64,000 nucleotides of DNA. Origin: Photobacterium toruni (lineage in GTDB: Bacteria; Pseudomonadota; Gammaproteobacteria; Enterobacterales; Vibrionaceae). Below, piece by piece: positions 19,230 to 28,895 of the stretch. Both the position numbers and the translations under genes were made by a program. The stretch lies in assembly GCF_024529955.1 (NCBI RefSeq), contig NZ_AP024854.1, positions 806,001-870,000 on the forward strand, read 5' to 3'. The first letter of the stretch is position 1, and every line of letters begins with the position of its first letter. Under the pieces are notes generated by a model. It made no database searches, was not told where the DNA came from, and saw only the letters and a program-made list of their open reading frames with translations.

Positions 19230-20147
19230 ATGAGCTGGCTTGAAAAGATTCTAACGAAAAGTAACATCGTATCTTCGCGTAAGGTATCAATCCCTGAAGG
19301 CGTTTGGACGAAATGTACGTCTTGTGATCAGGTTCTGTATCACGCAGATCTCGAACGCAATCTTGAAGTTTGTCCTAAATGTGACCATCACATGCGTATG
19401 AAAGCGCGTCGTCGTCTTGAAACATTTCTTGATGCTGATACGCAAGTTGAAATTGCGCCTGAACTTGAGCCTCAAGATAAGCTTAAGTTCCGTGACTCTA
19501 AGAAGTACAAAGATCGCTTATATGCTGCTCAGAAAGCAACGGGTGAGAAAGATGCTTTAGTTGCGATGAACGGTGAGTTGCTTGGTTTACCTGTTGTTGC
19601 CTGTGCCTTTGAATTCTCTTTTATGGGCGGCTCAATGGGATCGGTTGTTGGCGCTAAGTTTGTACGCGCAGTTGATTCTGCTATTGAAAATAACTGTCCA
19701 TTGGTTTGTTTCTCAGCCAGTGGTGGTGCGCGTATGCAAGAAGCGTTAATGTCATTAATGCAAATGGCTAAAACCAGTGCAGCATTAGAGCGTTTATCTG
19801 CAAAAGGTTTACCGTTCTTCTCCGTATTAACTGATCCAACAATGGGCGGTGTTTCTGCATCGCTTGCAATGCTTGGTGATATTAATATTGGTGAGCCAAA
19901 AGCACTGATTGGTTTTGCAGGTCAACGTGTTATTGAACAAACTGTACGTGAAAAGCTACCAGAAGGCTTTCAGCGTAGTGAGTTTTTGCTAGAACACGGT
20001 GCGATTGATATGATCGTTGATCGTCGTGAAATGCGTCAACGTATTGCTGGCTTAATGGCTAAAATGTTAAATCAAGCATCACCATTAGTGGTTTCTATTG
20101 ATAGTAAGCCAGTAGAAGCACAACCTGTAGTTGAGCAGCAAGACTAA
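19230..20147 (+). CDS. accD: Acetyl-CoA carboxylase carboxyltransferase subunit beta
   Basis: AccD pairs with AccA to transfer the carboxyl group from carboxybiotin to acetyl-CoA, giving malonyl-CoA. The N-terminal four-cysteine zinc ribbon is at Cys29, Cys32, Cys48 and Cys51. The crotonase-like core shows [22 protein letters not shown] and [11 protein letters not shown]. The length is 305 residues. ATG 19230 follows AAAGAAAGG. The 225 bp upstream hold no other gene and presumably carry the promoter. Confidence 0.98.
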   Translation: MSWLEKILTKSNIVSSRKVSIPEGVWTKCTSCDQVLYHADLERNLEVCPKCDHHMRMKARRRLETFLDADTQVEIAPELEPQDKLKFRDSKKYKDRLYAAQKATGEKDALVAMNGELLGLPVVACAFEFSFMGGSMGSVVGAKFVRAVDSAIENNCPLVCFSASGGARMQEALMSLMQMAKTSAALERLSAKGLPFFSVLTDPTMGGVSASLAMLGDINIGEPKALIGFAGQRVIEQTVREKLPEGFQRSEFLLEHGAIDMIVDRREMRQRIAGLMAKMLNQASPLVVSIDSKPVEAQPVVEQQD

Positions 20148-20207
20148 CAATATTATTTTTAATCGAGCGTAGTTTGCCATTGGTAATTACAACGATTAAT
20201 GTCAATA

Positions 20208-20245
20208 AATGCCATTCTAATTGATGTAATTAGGGTGGCATTTTT
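20208..20245 (+). terminator. accD terminator
   Basis: AAATGCCATTCTAATT pairs with AATTAGGGTGGCATTT across a five-base loop, then a T run. Confidence 0.85.
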
Positions 20246-20350
20246 GTTTTCTAGATTGAATCACTAATTTATTGAGCTTGATGATTAAGTTATTGGTCAT
20301 TCAGTGGTAAATTAACGATTCAGTACGTTATTACAAGTGAATGATTTTAA

Positions 20351-21613
20351 ATGTCAGGATTGACCCCTCCGCAAGCGACAGCCGCGCTTTCAACATGGCT
20401 AAAATATCTTGAACAACTCCATACTAGCGCGATCGATTTAGGTCTTGATCGCGTTCAATTAGTCGCGCAACAGGCTGATCTTACTAAGCCTGCCCCCTGT
20501 GTTATTACTGTTGCGGGAACCAATGGTAAAGGTTCAACCTGTGCCATGCTTGAAGCTATTTTATTGGCTGCTGGTTATAAAGTAGGTGTGTATAGCTCGC
20601 CTCATTTAGTCCGTTATAACGAACGTGTTCGAATTAATAATCAAGAACTTGATGATAGTGAGCATTGTTTGGCATTTGCGAGTGTGGAAGCGGCACGTGG
20701 TGAAACCAGTTTAAGCTTATTTGAATTTGGTACCTTAGCGGCACTGACATTGTTTAAGCGCCATCAAGTTGATGTAGTGGTATTAGAGGTCGGTCTCGGA
20801 GGACGCTTAGATGCGACTAATATTGTTGATCATGATGTGTGCGTGATCACCAGTTTAGCCATTGATCATGTTGATTGGCTTGGCGATAACATCGATGTTA
20901 TTGGTTATGAGAAAGCGGGTATTTTCCGCAGCGGTAAGCCCGCAATTTGTGGTCAACCTCATCCGCCAGCGACAGTGCCTGCCCATGCTGATGATATTGG
21001 GGCTGAGTTTTATCAAGTTGAATATCAGTTTGATTACCAAGTAGAGGCGGATCGTTGGCATTGGCAAGCCGGTGCATTTACGCTTACTGATTTACCATTA
21101 CCAAGTTTACCATTGCCTAATGCTGCTACCGCGTTAATGGCGTTGTCAGTGACCAATCTTGATATTAGTGATAATAATATTGTTGAAGGTCTACGTAATG
21201 CACGTCTTCCAGGACGAATGCAGCGTGTTAGTGAACAGCCGTTAATTATTATGGATGTTGCGCATAACCCACATTCAGCCCAATATTTTGCTACTCAGCT
21301 TGCCAAAATTAAAGCGCAAGAAGGGAAACATAACGTTCATGCTGTTGTTGCTATGTTGCATGATAAAGATATTGCAGCCACTGTTGCTGCAATGCGATCA
21401 AGCGTTGATTACTGGTATCCTGCGTCATTGAAAGGGCCCCGTGCGGCTGTTGCTGATGAGATATTATTGCATTTACCACCAGATTGTCGTGGATTTGAGT
21501 GCCCAACAGTCGCTTTTGACCAAGCTTTAACGCAAGCAAATGCTGACGATATAGTTATTGTGTTTGGTTCGTTTTACACTGTTGGTCAAATAACGACGCA
21601 TTTAAAATTGTAA
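20351..21613 (+). CDS. folC: Bifunctional dihydrofolate / folylpolyglutamate synthase
   Basis: FolC adds glutamate to dihydropteroate and then to folates. In 420 residues the Mur-ligase-like P-loop VAGTNGKGST is at about residues 54-63. SSPHLVRYNERVRIN, LEVGLGGRLDATN (metal and folate site), SLAIDHVDWLG and MDVAHNPHS follow. It starts the chain folC-dedD-cvpA-purF, a conserved order, with 64 bp to dedD. Confidence 0.98.
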   Translation: MSGLTPPQATAALSTWLKYLEQLHTSAIDLGLDRVQLVAQQADLTKPAPCVITVAGTNGKGSTCAMLEAILLAAGYKVGVYSSPHLVRYNERVRINNQELDDSEHCLAFASVEAARGETSLSLFEFGTLAALTLFKRHQVDVVVLEVGLGGRLDATNIVDHDVCVITSLAIDHVDWLGDNIDVIGYEKAGIFRSGKPAICGQPHPPATVPAHADDIGAEFYQVEYQFDYQVEADRWHWQAGAFTLTDLPLPSLPLPNAATALMALSVTNLDISDNNIVEGLRNARLPGRMQRVSEQPLIIMDVAHNPHSAQYFATQLAKIKAQEGKHNVHAVVAMLHDKDIAATVAAMRSSVDYWYPASLKGPRAAVADEILLHLPPDCRGFECPTVAFDQALTQANADDIVIVFGSFYTVGQITTHLKL

Positions 21614-21677
21614 AACATAGTAGAGAGTACATTGTGATTGTGCAGTGTTCTCTTTTTAGATACCAACAGGAGTCATT

Positions 21678-22328
21678 GTGGCGAGTCAATTTCAAAATCG
21701 ACTAATTGGAACCATTATTTTAGTCGCATTATGCGTTATTTTTCTACCCGATTTTTTTGACGGTAAGAAAGAACATTACAAAGAAACGTTTGCGAGTATT
21801 CCATTACAACCCAAAATGGATGGACAAACGGAAGCAAAAACGATTCCTGAGCCTGAAAATGCAAATGTTGTATTACCTCAAGAGCCAGTAGTCGCAGCCA
21901 CCGATGCTCAGACATCCACAACATCAGGTGATGAAACATACACTATTGAAGCGGATAATCACGCAACGGTTGAACCACCTGTTGTTGAAAAACAAGTGGT
22001 AGTAAAACCTGCTGTAAAACCTATTCCAGTAGTAAAAGCATCGACACCAGCCGTGAATCAAACAACATCTGTCACAACCAGCTCTGCGTGGGTGATCAAA
22101 ATGGGGACGTTTGGTAATTTTGATAATGCAAATGCGCTGGTTGCAAAACTGCGTTTGAACGGTTACGAAGCACAATTAATTCCTCGCAATGCTAAACCGG
22201 GTCAATATGTAAAGGTTGTTGTCGGTCCCGATGTATCAAAAGCAAAGCTAACGGATCAAATTGCTGAATTGAAAAAAATTACTGGCTTAAATGGTAAATT
22301 GAACCGATTTGATGCAATAAATCCTTAG
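21678..22328 (+). CDS. dedD: SPOR-domain cell-division protein DedD
   Basis: DedD is an inner-membrane protein that binds denuded septal peptidoglycan. The 216-residue protein has one N-terminal helix (about residues 9-25) followed by FLPDFFDGKKE. A Pro/Val/Lys-rich linker leads to a C-terminal SPOR domain (about 138-216, starting WVIKMGTFGN). The start is GTG 21678 with CAGGAG at 21667-21672. The stop codon lies inside the PurR box of cvpA-purF. Confidence 0.93.
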   Translation: MASQFQNRLIGTIILVALCVIFLPDFFDGKKEHYKETFASIPLQPKMDGQTEAKTIPEPENANVVLPQEPVVAATDAQTSTTSGDETYTIEADNHATVEPPVVEKQVVVKPAVKPIPVVKASTPAVNQTTSVTTSSAWVIKMGTFGNFDNANALVAKLRLNGYEAQLIPRNAKPGQYVKVVVGPDVSKAKLTDQIAELKKITGLNGKLNRFDAINP

Positions 22329-22342
22329 GTAAACGTTTGCGT
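22327..22342 (+). promoter_or_regulatory. PurR operator upstream of cvpA-purF
   Basis: AGGTAAACGTTTGCGT matches 14 of 16 bases of the palindromic PurR box ACGCAAACGTTTGCGT. It overlaps the end of dedD. A candidate promoter uses TTTGCG (22336-22341) and TAGAAT (22358-22363), so bound PurR would cover the -35 region, as known for the E. coli cvpA-purF operon. Confidence 0.88.
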
Positions 22343-22392
22343 AAGCGTTTTTTCTGTTAGAATACCCATCAACAAAACGAGCAATAACAAAA

Positions 22393-22884
22393 ATGATCTG
22401 GATTGATTATGTAATACTGGGCGTGATTGGCTTCTCAGCAATGGTAAGTTTAGTTCGCGGTTTTGTTAAAGAAGCACTGTCTTTAGTGATTTGGTTTACT
22501 GCGTTTTTTGTCGCCAGTAATTTTTATATGGAGTTGGCGGTTTATTTTACTAATTTCCATGACAAGATGTTACGTAATGGTAGTGCAATCGCCGTACTGT
22601 TTATCGCAACATTGATTGTTGGTGCCGTCGTAAATTACGTTATTGGGCAACTAGTACAGAAAACAGGTTTGTCAGGAACAGATCGTGTTTTAGGGGTTGT
22701 TTTTGGTGCCGTTCGTGGCGTGCTTATTGTGGCAGCAGTATTGTTCTTTATTGACACCTTTACAGGATTATCTAGCTCAGAATGGTGGAAAAAATCTGAG
22801 TTAATACCTCAATTTGGTGCTGTCATAGAATGGTTCTTCGAATATATCAAAGAGAGCTCTAGTTTTTTACATAGCATTAAATAG
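22393..22884 (+). CDS. cvpA: CvpA family membrane protein
   Basis: CvpA (163 residues, four predicted helices) is an inner-membrane protein first found as needed for colicin V production and later linked to envelope stress and bile resistance. The start [27 protein letters not shown] is diagnostic when read in pieces: [10 protein letters not shown], then LVRGFVKE. It is co-transcribed with purF under the PurR box. Confidence 0.95.
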   Translation: MIWIDYVILGVIGFSAMVSLVRGFVKEALSLVIWFTAFFVASNFYMELAVYFTNFHDKMLRNGSAIAVLFIATLIVGAVVNYVIGQLVQKTGLSGTDRVLGVVFGAVRGVLIVAAVLFFIDTFTGLSSSEWWKKSELIPQFGAVIEWFFEYIKESSSFLHSIK

Positions 22885-22898
22885 TGCAAGATTAACTG

Positions 22899-22941
22899 CA
22901 GTTGCTGACGTTATTGTTAAAAATGGTAATGTCAGCAGCTG
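22899..22941 (+). promoter_or_regulatory. Intercistronic hairpin between cvpA and purF
   Basis: CAGTTGCTGACGTT (22899-22912) can pair along all 14 bases with AATGTCAGCAGCTG (22928-22941), including two G-U pairs. TTATTTTA follows. It could attenuate or stabilise the purF message. Confidence 0.6.
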
Positions 22942-22970
22942 TTATTTTATGCAGAACGAGGATTAAGGGA

Positions 22971-24488
22971 ATGTGTGGTATTGTTGGAATCGTGGGATCT
23001 ACTCCGGTAAACCAGGCTATCTATGATGCACTTACAGTGTTGCAGCATCGCGGCCAAGATGCTGCGGGTATTTGTACCTTAGAAAGCAATCGTTTTCGTC
23101 TGCGTAAAGCAAATGGTTTAGTTCGTGATGTCTTTGAAGCTAAACATATGCAGCGCTTACAAGGTAATGTGGGTATTGGACATGTTCGCTATCCAACAGC
23201 AGGTAGCTCAAGTGTTTCTGAAGCCCAGCCGTTTTATGTTAACTCTCCTTATGGTATTTCTTTGGCACATAACGGTAACTTAACCAATGCTGCTGATATT
23301 AGAGAAACGCTGTTTGAACACACAAAGCGTCATGTTAATACGACCTCTGATTCTGAAATTTTACTGAATGTGCTTGCCAATCAACTCGCGCATAGTGAAA
23401 GTTACCCAATTAGCCCTGATGATATATTTAAAGCGGTCAGTGACGTTCATAATATCGTGAAAGGTGCTTATGCTGTGGTCGCTTTAGTGATCGGTCACGG
23501 TTTAATTGCTTTTCGTGATCCTAATGGTATTCGTCCATTATGTTTAGGTAAGCGCGAAGAGAACGGTAAAATTGAATATATGATAGCGTCAGAGTCAGTG
23601 GCGTTAGATGCGGTTGGTTTTGATTTTATACGTGATGTATCACCGGGTGAAGCGATTTATATTTCATTAGATGGTGAGCTTTATACTCAACAATGTGCGC
23701 TTAATCCCCAGTTAAATCCATGTGTGTTTGAATTTGTATATTTTGCTCGTCCAGATTCATTTATCGATAAAGTCTCTGTCTATGGTGCGCGTTTAGCGAT
23801 GGGTACTAAGCTCGGTGAGAAAATTAAGCGGGAGTGGGCTGATATTGATATTGATGTCATTATTCCAATTCCAGAAACATCATGTGATAGTGCGCTTGAA
23901 ATTGCGCGTACGTTAGATAAACCTTATCGCCAAGGGTTTGTTAAAAATCGCTATGTTGGACGTACATTTATTATGCCTGGTCAGCAGATGCGTCGTAAAT
24001 CAGTGCGCCGAAAACTCAATGCGATCCGTTCTGAATTTAAAGATAAAAACGTCTTGCTGGTGGATGATTCTATTGTTCGTGGTACGACGTCTGAGCAGAT
24101 CATTGAGATGGCACGTGATGCTGGCGCAAAGAAAGTGTATTTAGCATCAGCAGCGCCAGAGGTTCGTTTTCCAAATGTGTATGGAATTGATATGCCTAGC
24201 GCCAATGAATTAATTGCCCATGGTCGTGAAGTAGATGAAATTGGTAAATTAATTGGCGCAGATGGCTTAATTTTTCAAGATTTAAGTGATCTGGTTGCAG
24301 CCGTTGCAGAAGGTAATCCTGATATTACTTTGTTTGAAACATCAGTTTTTAATGGTAGTTATGTTACAGGGGATGTTGATCAACAATATCTTGATTATCT
24401 CGATGCATTACGTAATGAAGATTCAAAGTTACAGTCTGAGTTACAACAAGATTTAGCAAACCTCGAGTTGTATAACGAAGGGATGTAA
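22971..24488 (+). CDS. purF: Amidophosphoribosyltransferase
   Basis: PurF makes 5-phosphoribosylamine from PRPP and glutamine, the first committed step of purine synthesis. I start at ATG 22971 because the Cys after Met is the glutaminase nucleophile exposed by processing (MCGIVGIVG); an upstream in-frame start would bury it. [10 protein letters not shown], the amidotransferase SEAQPF segment and the PRPP loop [16 protein letters not shown] are visible. The length is 505 residues. Confidence 0.98.
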   Translation: MCGIVGIVGSTPVNQAIYDALTVLQHRGQDAAGICTLESNRFRLRKANGLVRDVFEAKHMQRLQGNVGIGHVRYPTAGSSSVSEAQPFYVNSPYGISLAHNGNLTNAADIRETLFEHTKRHVNTTSDSEILLNVLANQLAHSESYPISPDDIFKAVSDVHNIVKGAYAVVALVIGHGLIAFRDPNGIRPLCLGKREENGKIEYMIASESVALDAVGFDFIRDVSPGEAIYISLDGELYTQQCALNPQLNPCVFEFVYFARPDSFIDKVSVYGARLAMGTKLGEKIKREWADIDIDVIIPIPETSCDSALEIARTLDKPYRQGFVKNRYVGRTFIMPGQQMRRKSVRRKLNAIRSEFKDKNVLLVDDSIVRGTTSEQIIEMARDAGAKKVYLASAAPEVRFPNVYGIDMPSANELIAHGREVDEIGKLIGADGLIFQDLSDLVAAVAEGNPDITLFETSVFNGSYVTGDVDQQYLDYLDALRNEDSKLQSELQQDLANLELYNEGM

Positions 24489-24513
24489 TTACGTTAACTG
24501 ATTAATTAACGAC

Positions 24514-24547
24514 TAAAGCGATAGGTTTATACCTGTCGCTTTTTTGT
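24514..24547 (+). terminator. purF terminator, GCGATAGGT-type hairpin
   Basis: GCGATAGGT with ACCTGTCGC around TTAT, then six T. Same stem family as the fabB, asd and fimV terminators but with a different loop. Confidence 0.88.
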
Positions 24548-24641
24548 TTTTAGCGAACAGTATTTTTGAGAGGCTTACTCAAGGAGGTTAACAGTGATGA
24601 GAGACGTTGTTGATGGAATAAATTGTGGTGATTAATAAATG

Positions 24642-24675
24642 AAAATGCCGCTCCTGATTATTTGGCGGCATTTTT
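24642..24675. terminator. Terminator for the aphB-like gene (possibly bidirectional)
   Basis: AAATGCCGC (24643-24651) pairs with GCGGCATTT (24665-24673), with A and T runs on both sides, just beyond the stop of the LysR-type gene. Confidence 0.75.
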
Positions 24676-24701
24676 CTCTTTTTTTTGAGCACCAATTCTA
24701 A

Positions 24702-25586
24702 TTAGTGTTTTTCAAGATCAAAGTAATGACTTGCAAAATCAATAAATAGACGTAGTTTTTCTGGTTGGTAATCACGGTGGTTGTAAATCAAATATACATC
24801 ACGTGGATTAGCAGACCAGTTTTTAAGTACTTGTACTACATCACCCGCAGCAATGTATTTTTCTAACATTACGTTAGGCATTAGTGTAATACCAAGACCT
24901 GCACTACATGCTTTACGGATAACATTAAGTTCACTTGCTTCAAAGCGCGCACGTTCGTTAATGGTAACAGTCTCACCATTTTGATTGGTTAAACGCCAAC
25001 GTAATAGCGGATTGCCTTTCAATAAGGTATGTTCATGTAGATCCTGAGCATGCTTAGGTTCTGGGTTTTTCTTAAGATAATCAGGACTTGCGACTAGAAT
25101 ATCTTTTACTTCATTAATGCGACGTGCAATAAGCGTTGAATCACGTTGAGGACCAACACGGAACATAACATCCCAATCTGTTGGATCAAGTTGATCTGGT
25201 TCATTGCTCATAAACAGTTGAATGCTAATGGCAGGATGCTCTTGCATGAATGCTGTTAGCAACGGTTGTAACATCACCTTTGTGATATTCGTCGGTGCAG
25301 CAATTCGCAGTTTACCTGCAGCGCCTTTACATTCTTCACTGATATGTTCAGTAGTATCAAGAAGTTGTTGTAATAATGGTGCACAATCATGATAAAACTT
25401 CTGACCAGCTTCAGTCAGCGATAGTTTACGAGCATGACGATTTAAAAGGCGAATATTAAGGCCTTCCTCTAGTGCTTGAATACGACGGGTTAACGTCGCA
25501 ACAGGTACCTGTGTTTTGCGTGATGCGGCGGTATAACTTCCATTTTCCACAACCATGCGGAATAGGTTTAGATCGTCAAGTTTCAT
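24702..25586 (-). CDS. aphB: LysR-type transcriptional regulator, AphB-like
   Basis: The 294-residue protein closely resembles AphB as I recall it from Vibrio cholerae, where it activates tcpPH and acid/anaerobic-response genes. Shared segments are KLDDLNLFR, VVENGSYT, NRHARKL, LTEAGQKFYHDC, WDVMFRVGPQRDS and KDILVASP. The N-terminal winged helix-turn-helix is at about residues 1-60 and the LysR substrate domain follows. I start at the ATG at 25586 (plus-strand CAT 25584-25586), where the family begins; 15 further in-frame codons upstream are not family-like. What it regulates here, outside Vibrio, is not known. Confidence 0.9.
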   Translation of the reverse strand: MKLDDLNLFRMVVENGSYTAASRKTQVPVATLTRRIQALEEGLNIRLLNRHARKLSLTEAGQKFYHDCAPLLQQLLDTTEHISEECKGAAGKLRIAAPTNITKVMLQPLLTAFMQEHPAISIQLFMSNEPDQLDPTDWDVMFRVGPQRDSTLIARRINEVKDILVASPDYLKKNPEPKHAQDLHEHTLLKGNPLLRWRLTNQNGETVTINERARFEASELNVIRKACSAGLGITLMPNVMLEKYIAAGDVVQVLKNWSANPRDVYLIYNHRDYQPEKLRLFIDFASHYFDLEKH

Positions 25587-25931
25587 ATCAAAGTCATTTG
25601 TGAAAACTGATAATGGGTAATTGTATAACAAAACGAGTCAAAATCACCCCCTTTTGTTGTGTATTTTAAATAAAAATATGTTAGACCTTATATTTAGAGG
25701 TCTGATGCCGATTTATTTATAAATTTTTATAGAGTTTGAACTCATCTATATTTATAGAACAAATATTTTGCTAAAACATAAAAAAGTTATTACCTGTAAA
25801 CTATCCTCGATGCTTTAGTTATTGCTTGTCTTTATAAAACTGGGAGTGATAACAAAGTTTGGCGATCATAGTTGGTGTTGTTAATTTTAGCTTATACACT
25901 CATAGACGTAGTTATGAAAAAGGAGAGACTT
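25587..25931. other. aphB-rssB divergent intergenic region
   Basis: Very AT-rich; no gene seen. It should hold both divergent promoters; no box is clear enough to name. Confidence 0.4.
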
Positions 25932-26981
25932 TTGCTTAAAGGGAAAAGTATACTTATCGTAGAAGATGATCCTGTGTTTCGAACCATGCTTGCAGGCTTT
26001 TTAAATAGCCAAGGCTGTCAGGTACGAGAAGCGGAAAATGGATTGGTTGGATTAAGAGCCCTAAAAGACGAGATTCCAGATTTACTATTATGTGATTTAT
26101 CAATGCCAGTAATGACGGGAATGGAGTTTGTTGAAGAGGTTGCTCTTCAGTATCCAATGACGCCGATGATCGTTATTTCGGGCACTGGAGATATGACAGA
26201 TGTTGCTCAGGCGTTACGCTTGGGAGTGAAAGATTTTTTGATTAAACCGATCAATAATATTATGGCATTAAAATCATCAATAGTGTCGGTATTGAAAATG
26301 CAAGATAGTGCGCGGCAGAAGCAGCAAGATTTTTCTCAGCGTTGGGTAATTGATGCCGATGATGCAGGTTTAGTTGAAGAAGAATTACAGTGGCATATTT
26401 CAGAATTAAAAAACAATCCTCAAGCCGCTCGCGACTTATTAATGGGATTAATGCCTGATCTTCAATCTCGTTGTGGACGTTGGAGACTTAGTTATCGAGC
26501 TCTACAAGCAGCTGAAATATCACCGGTTATTTTTGATTATATCTGGCTAATTGATGGTCAATTGGCGTTTTATATGGTTGATACCAGCTCTGGTGGTGAA
26601 AATAGTACCGCAACCGCATTATTAATCAGAGCATGCTTTAATGACTTTTTGCGTCATCAAGGGAATTATTTAAGCAGTATTCAGCACTTAGTCGCGCAAA
26701 TAGAATTAGGGTTACAGTATTCAGGTTATGCAACGCCTGTAAGAGGGTTATTTGGTGTGTTTAATTTAGCAGAGAAGCAATTGCATCTGATTGCTGCAGG
26801 TCTTGGTGGTGAGTTACACGTTGGTGATCAATGTGCAATGATAACAGCAGGGCAGTGGTTAGGAGAGCGAGCCTGTGATAATCCTCTCGTGATTCTACCA
26901 ATGTCAGATGCAGGGGGACGATTATCTCTCAGCGATATTAATCACGCTAATTTTAGTGTTAATTTTGAAACCGTAACATAA
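25932..26981 (+). CDS. rssB: Two-component response regulator RssB (RpoS proteolysis adaptor)
   Basis: RssB binds RpoS and delivers it to ClpXP. The receiver domain (about residues 1-125) has the phospho-acceptor Asp55 in LLLCDLSMP, with ISGTG and the LIKP lysine. The rest is a PP2C-like output domain without an HTH, ending near LGERACDNPLV, as in E. coli RssB. Two starts are possible. ATG 25914 has no ribosome site. TTG 25932 has AGGAG at 25921-25925, six bases away, and begins MLKGKSILIVEDD, so I prefer it (349 residues). clpP and clpX lie about 6-7 kb downstream. Confidence 0.87.
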   Translation: MLKGKSILIVEDDPVFRTMLAGFLNSQGCQVREAENGLVGLRALKDEIPDLLLCDLSMPVMTGMEFVEEVALQYPMTPMIVISGTGDMTDVAQALRLGVKDFLIKPINNIMALKSSIVSVLKMQDSARQKQQDFSQRWVIDADDAGLVEEELQWHISELKNNPQAARDLLMGLMPDLQSRCGRWRLSYRALQAAEISPVIFDYIWLIDGQLAFYMVDTSSGGENSTATALLIRACFNDFLRHQGNYLSSIQHLVAQIELGLQYSGYATPVRGLFGVFNLAEKQLHLIAAGLGGELHVGDQCAMITAGQWLGERACDNPLVILPMSDAGGRLSLSDINHANFSVNFETVT

Positions 26982-27003
26982 ACGTATTATGACAAGACAA
27001 GAC

Positions 27004-27037
27004 AAAAAAGAGGATGCGATAGCATCCTCTTTTTTTA
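27004..27037. terminator. Bidirectional terminator between rssB and the peptide transporter
   Basis: GAGGATGC (27010-27017) with GCATCCTC (27022-27029), six A before and seven T after; it serves two converging genes. Confidence 0.9.
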
Positions 27038-27054
27038 TTTAGTTAAAGCCACAA

Positions 27055-28449
27055 TTAAGCGTTAGCCGGTTGCGGTTTAGTATCATTTTCATCGCTATCG
27101 ACAGCACCTTCAGCACCATGCATCCACGAAATTAGCTTGTTAGAGAACAACAGCAACAATACACCAGCAACAACGGCAGTAATTGCAATACCTGAGAAAA
27201 TAGCTAATGGACCAGCTTCTCCGATACTTGCACCTACAACACCTGCAATATAGTTAGCAATAGCATTAGCACCAAACCATGCTCCCATCATTAATGACGC
27301 AAGACGAAGCGGCGCTAATTTAGTTACCATTGACAAGCCAATAGGTGATAGACATAACTCACCAATGGTATGGAAGAAGTAGGCACCGACCAGCCACATC
27401 ATTGATGTTTTTACTGTCATATCCCCATTTTGTTCTAACGCTGCACCAATCATGCAGGCAAAACCTAGCGCAAGAGAGAACATAGCTAAAGCGAATTTAA
27501 CGGGTGAATTTGGCTCACTTTTACCCATTTTAACCCATAGCGCAGCAAGTAGAGGTGCACATAGAATAATAAAGAATGGGTTTAATGATTGGAACCATGC
27601 TGCAGGTACTTCGAAATTACCAATCATACGGTTGGTATATTCTTGAGAGTAAATATTCATTAGGCCGCCAGCTTGTTCAAAGCCCGCCCAGAATACGATA
27701 ACAAAGGTACACATTACTAAAATAACTTTTAGACGATCTCGCTCAATTTTAGTTAATGGTTCTTTTTTACCACTGGCATTATTTGCAGCATCACGTACGG
27801 CTGCAGGTACAGTACCAATATCGCCTAAGTAACGTTGAGCAAAGAAAACTTGAATTAATAAACTCATTAGCATACCTACGCCTGCACATAGGAAACCCGC
27901 TTTCCAGCCGTAGATTGCAGATGCAGTACCTGCAATAACACCCGCTAATAATGAACCAATGTTAATACCCATATAGAAAATAGTGAAAGCACCATCACGG
28001 CGATGATCACCTTCAGGGTATAAATCACCTACCATGGTTGAAATATTGGGTTTAAATAAACCATTACCCACAATAAGGAAAGCTAAACCAACGTAGAAGG
28101 CTGTAACGGCATGGGGATCAACGACACTATGGGGTAAGGCAAGTGTAAATTGACCAATAGCCATTAGTACGCCACCAATAATAATTGAACGACGTTGACC
28201 TAAAATATTGTCAGCAATCCAACCACCTATAAGAGGAGTAAAGTAAACTAAGCCAGTGTAGATACCGTATAAGTTAAGTGCTTCTTCTGTCGTCCAACCA
28301 AGACCGCCATTAATGGTTTTATCTGTTAAATATAAAACCAAGATGGCGCGCATCGCGTAATAAGAAAAGCGTTCCCATAGCTCTGTTCCAAATAAAAGGA
28401 ACAAGCCTTTTGGGTGGCCCAGAAGGGTACCACTACTATTATGACTCAT
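27055..28449 (-). CDS. POT/PTR-family proton-dependent oligopeptide transporter
   Basis: The 464-residue integral membrane protein imports di- and tripeptides with protons. The first helix has the family ExxERFSYY motif (TELWERFSYY). The second family signature is near PLIGGWIAD, and GNGLFKPN follows; LCLSPIGLSMVTKLAP is the conserved late loop. Roughly 12-14 helices are expected. It is close to DtpA/DtpB-type carriers, but I cannot assign an orthologue. It is transcribed convergently with rssB. Confidence 0.92.
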   Translation of the reverse strand: MSHNSSGTLLGHPKGLFLLFGTELWERFSYYAMRAILVLYLTDKTINGGLGWTTEEALNLYGIYTGLVYFTPLIGGWIADNILGQRRSIIIGGVLMAIGQFTLALPHSVVDPHAVTAFYVGLAFLIVGNGLFKPNISTMVGDLYPEGDHRRDGAFTIFYMGINIGSLLAGVIAGTASAIYGWKAGFLCAGVGMLMSLLIQVFFAQRYLGDIGTVPAAVRDAANNASGKKEPLTKIERDRLKVILVMCTFVIVFWAGFEQAGGLMNIYSQEYTNRMIGNFEVPAAWFQSLNPFFIILCAPLLAALWVKMGKSEPNSPVKFALAMFSLALGFACMIGAALEQNGDMTVKTSMMWLVGAYFFHTIGELCLSPIGLSMVTKLAPLRLASLMMGAWFGANAIANYIAGVVGASIGEAGPLAIFSGIAITAVVAGVLLLLFSNKLISWMHGAEGAVDSDENDTKPQPANA

Positions 28450-28895
28450 AGGATTCTCTATTTTATTTTAATTAGTGTGTTTGCTCATTTCATGTAGGTT
28501 TATAAAGCACAATATATTTAACTGCAAGTTTTTACATTTAACAAACAATAATAAAACATTATAATCGACTGATAAATAAGTGTTTGTGTATTTAATGATC
28601 ACATATGAAAAATTAAATTTCATTCGTTAGGGATGTATCTTACACTATTACTGTGCCTTTAATTGGAATTTTATACTGTTTTTAGATCTTATGTTAGATG
28701 GTTGTATCATAGGTTGAGGATATTCATACATGTTACAAATTAAGACTCGAATATTAGTCAATAGTATCGTTTGAATATATATCTTTAGAATAAAAAGGCA
28801 GTTGTTTATTGTAAAAATAGCGGCAAGGAGAGAGATATAAATCAGTATTTATTTTGTATATAATAATCGAAGTTAAGGTTTTATTGGGGTTGATA
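28450..28895. other. Peptide transporter-rfaH divergent intergenic region
   Basis: 446 bp of AT-rich sequence with no clear gene. A 14-codon frame starts at ATG 28730, without support. AAGGAGAGAG at about 28825-28834 looks like a strong ribosome site but has no start codon at the right distance. Confidence 0.4.

Noticed and set aside
28730..28774. 14-codon leader peptide MLQIKTRILVNSIV before rfaH
   Set aside because: No good ribosome site, no regulatory codon run and no nearby attenuator.
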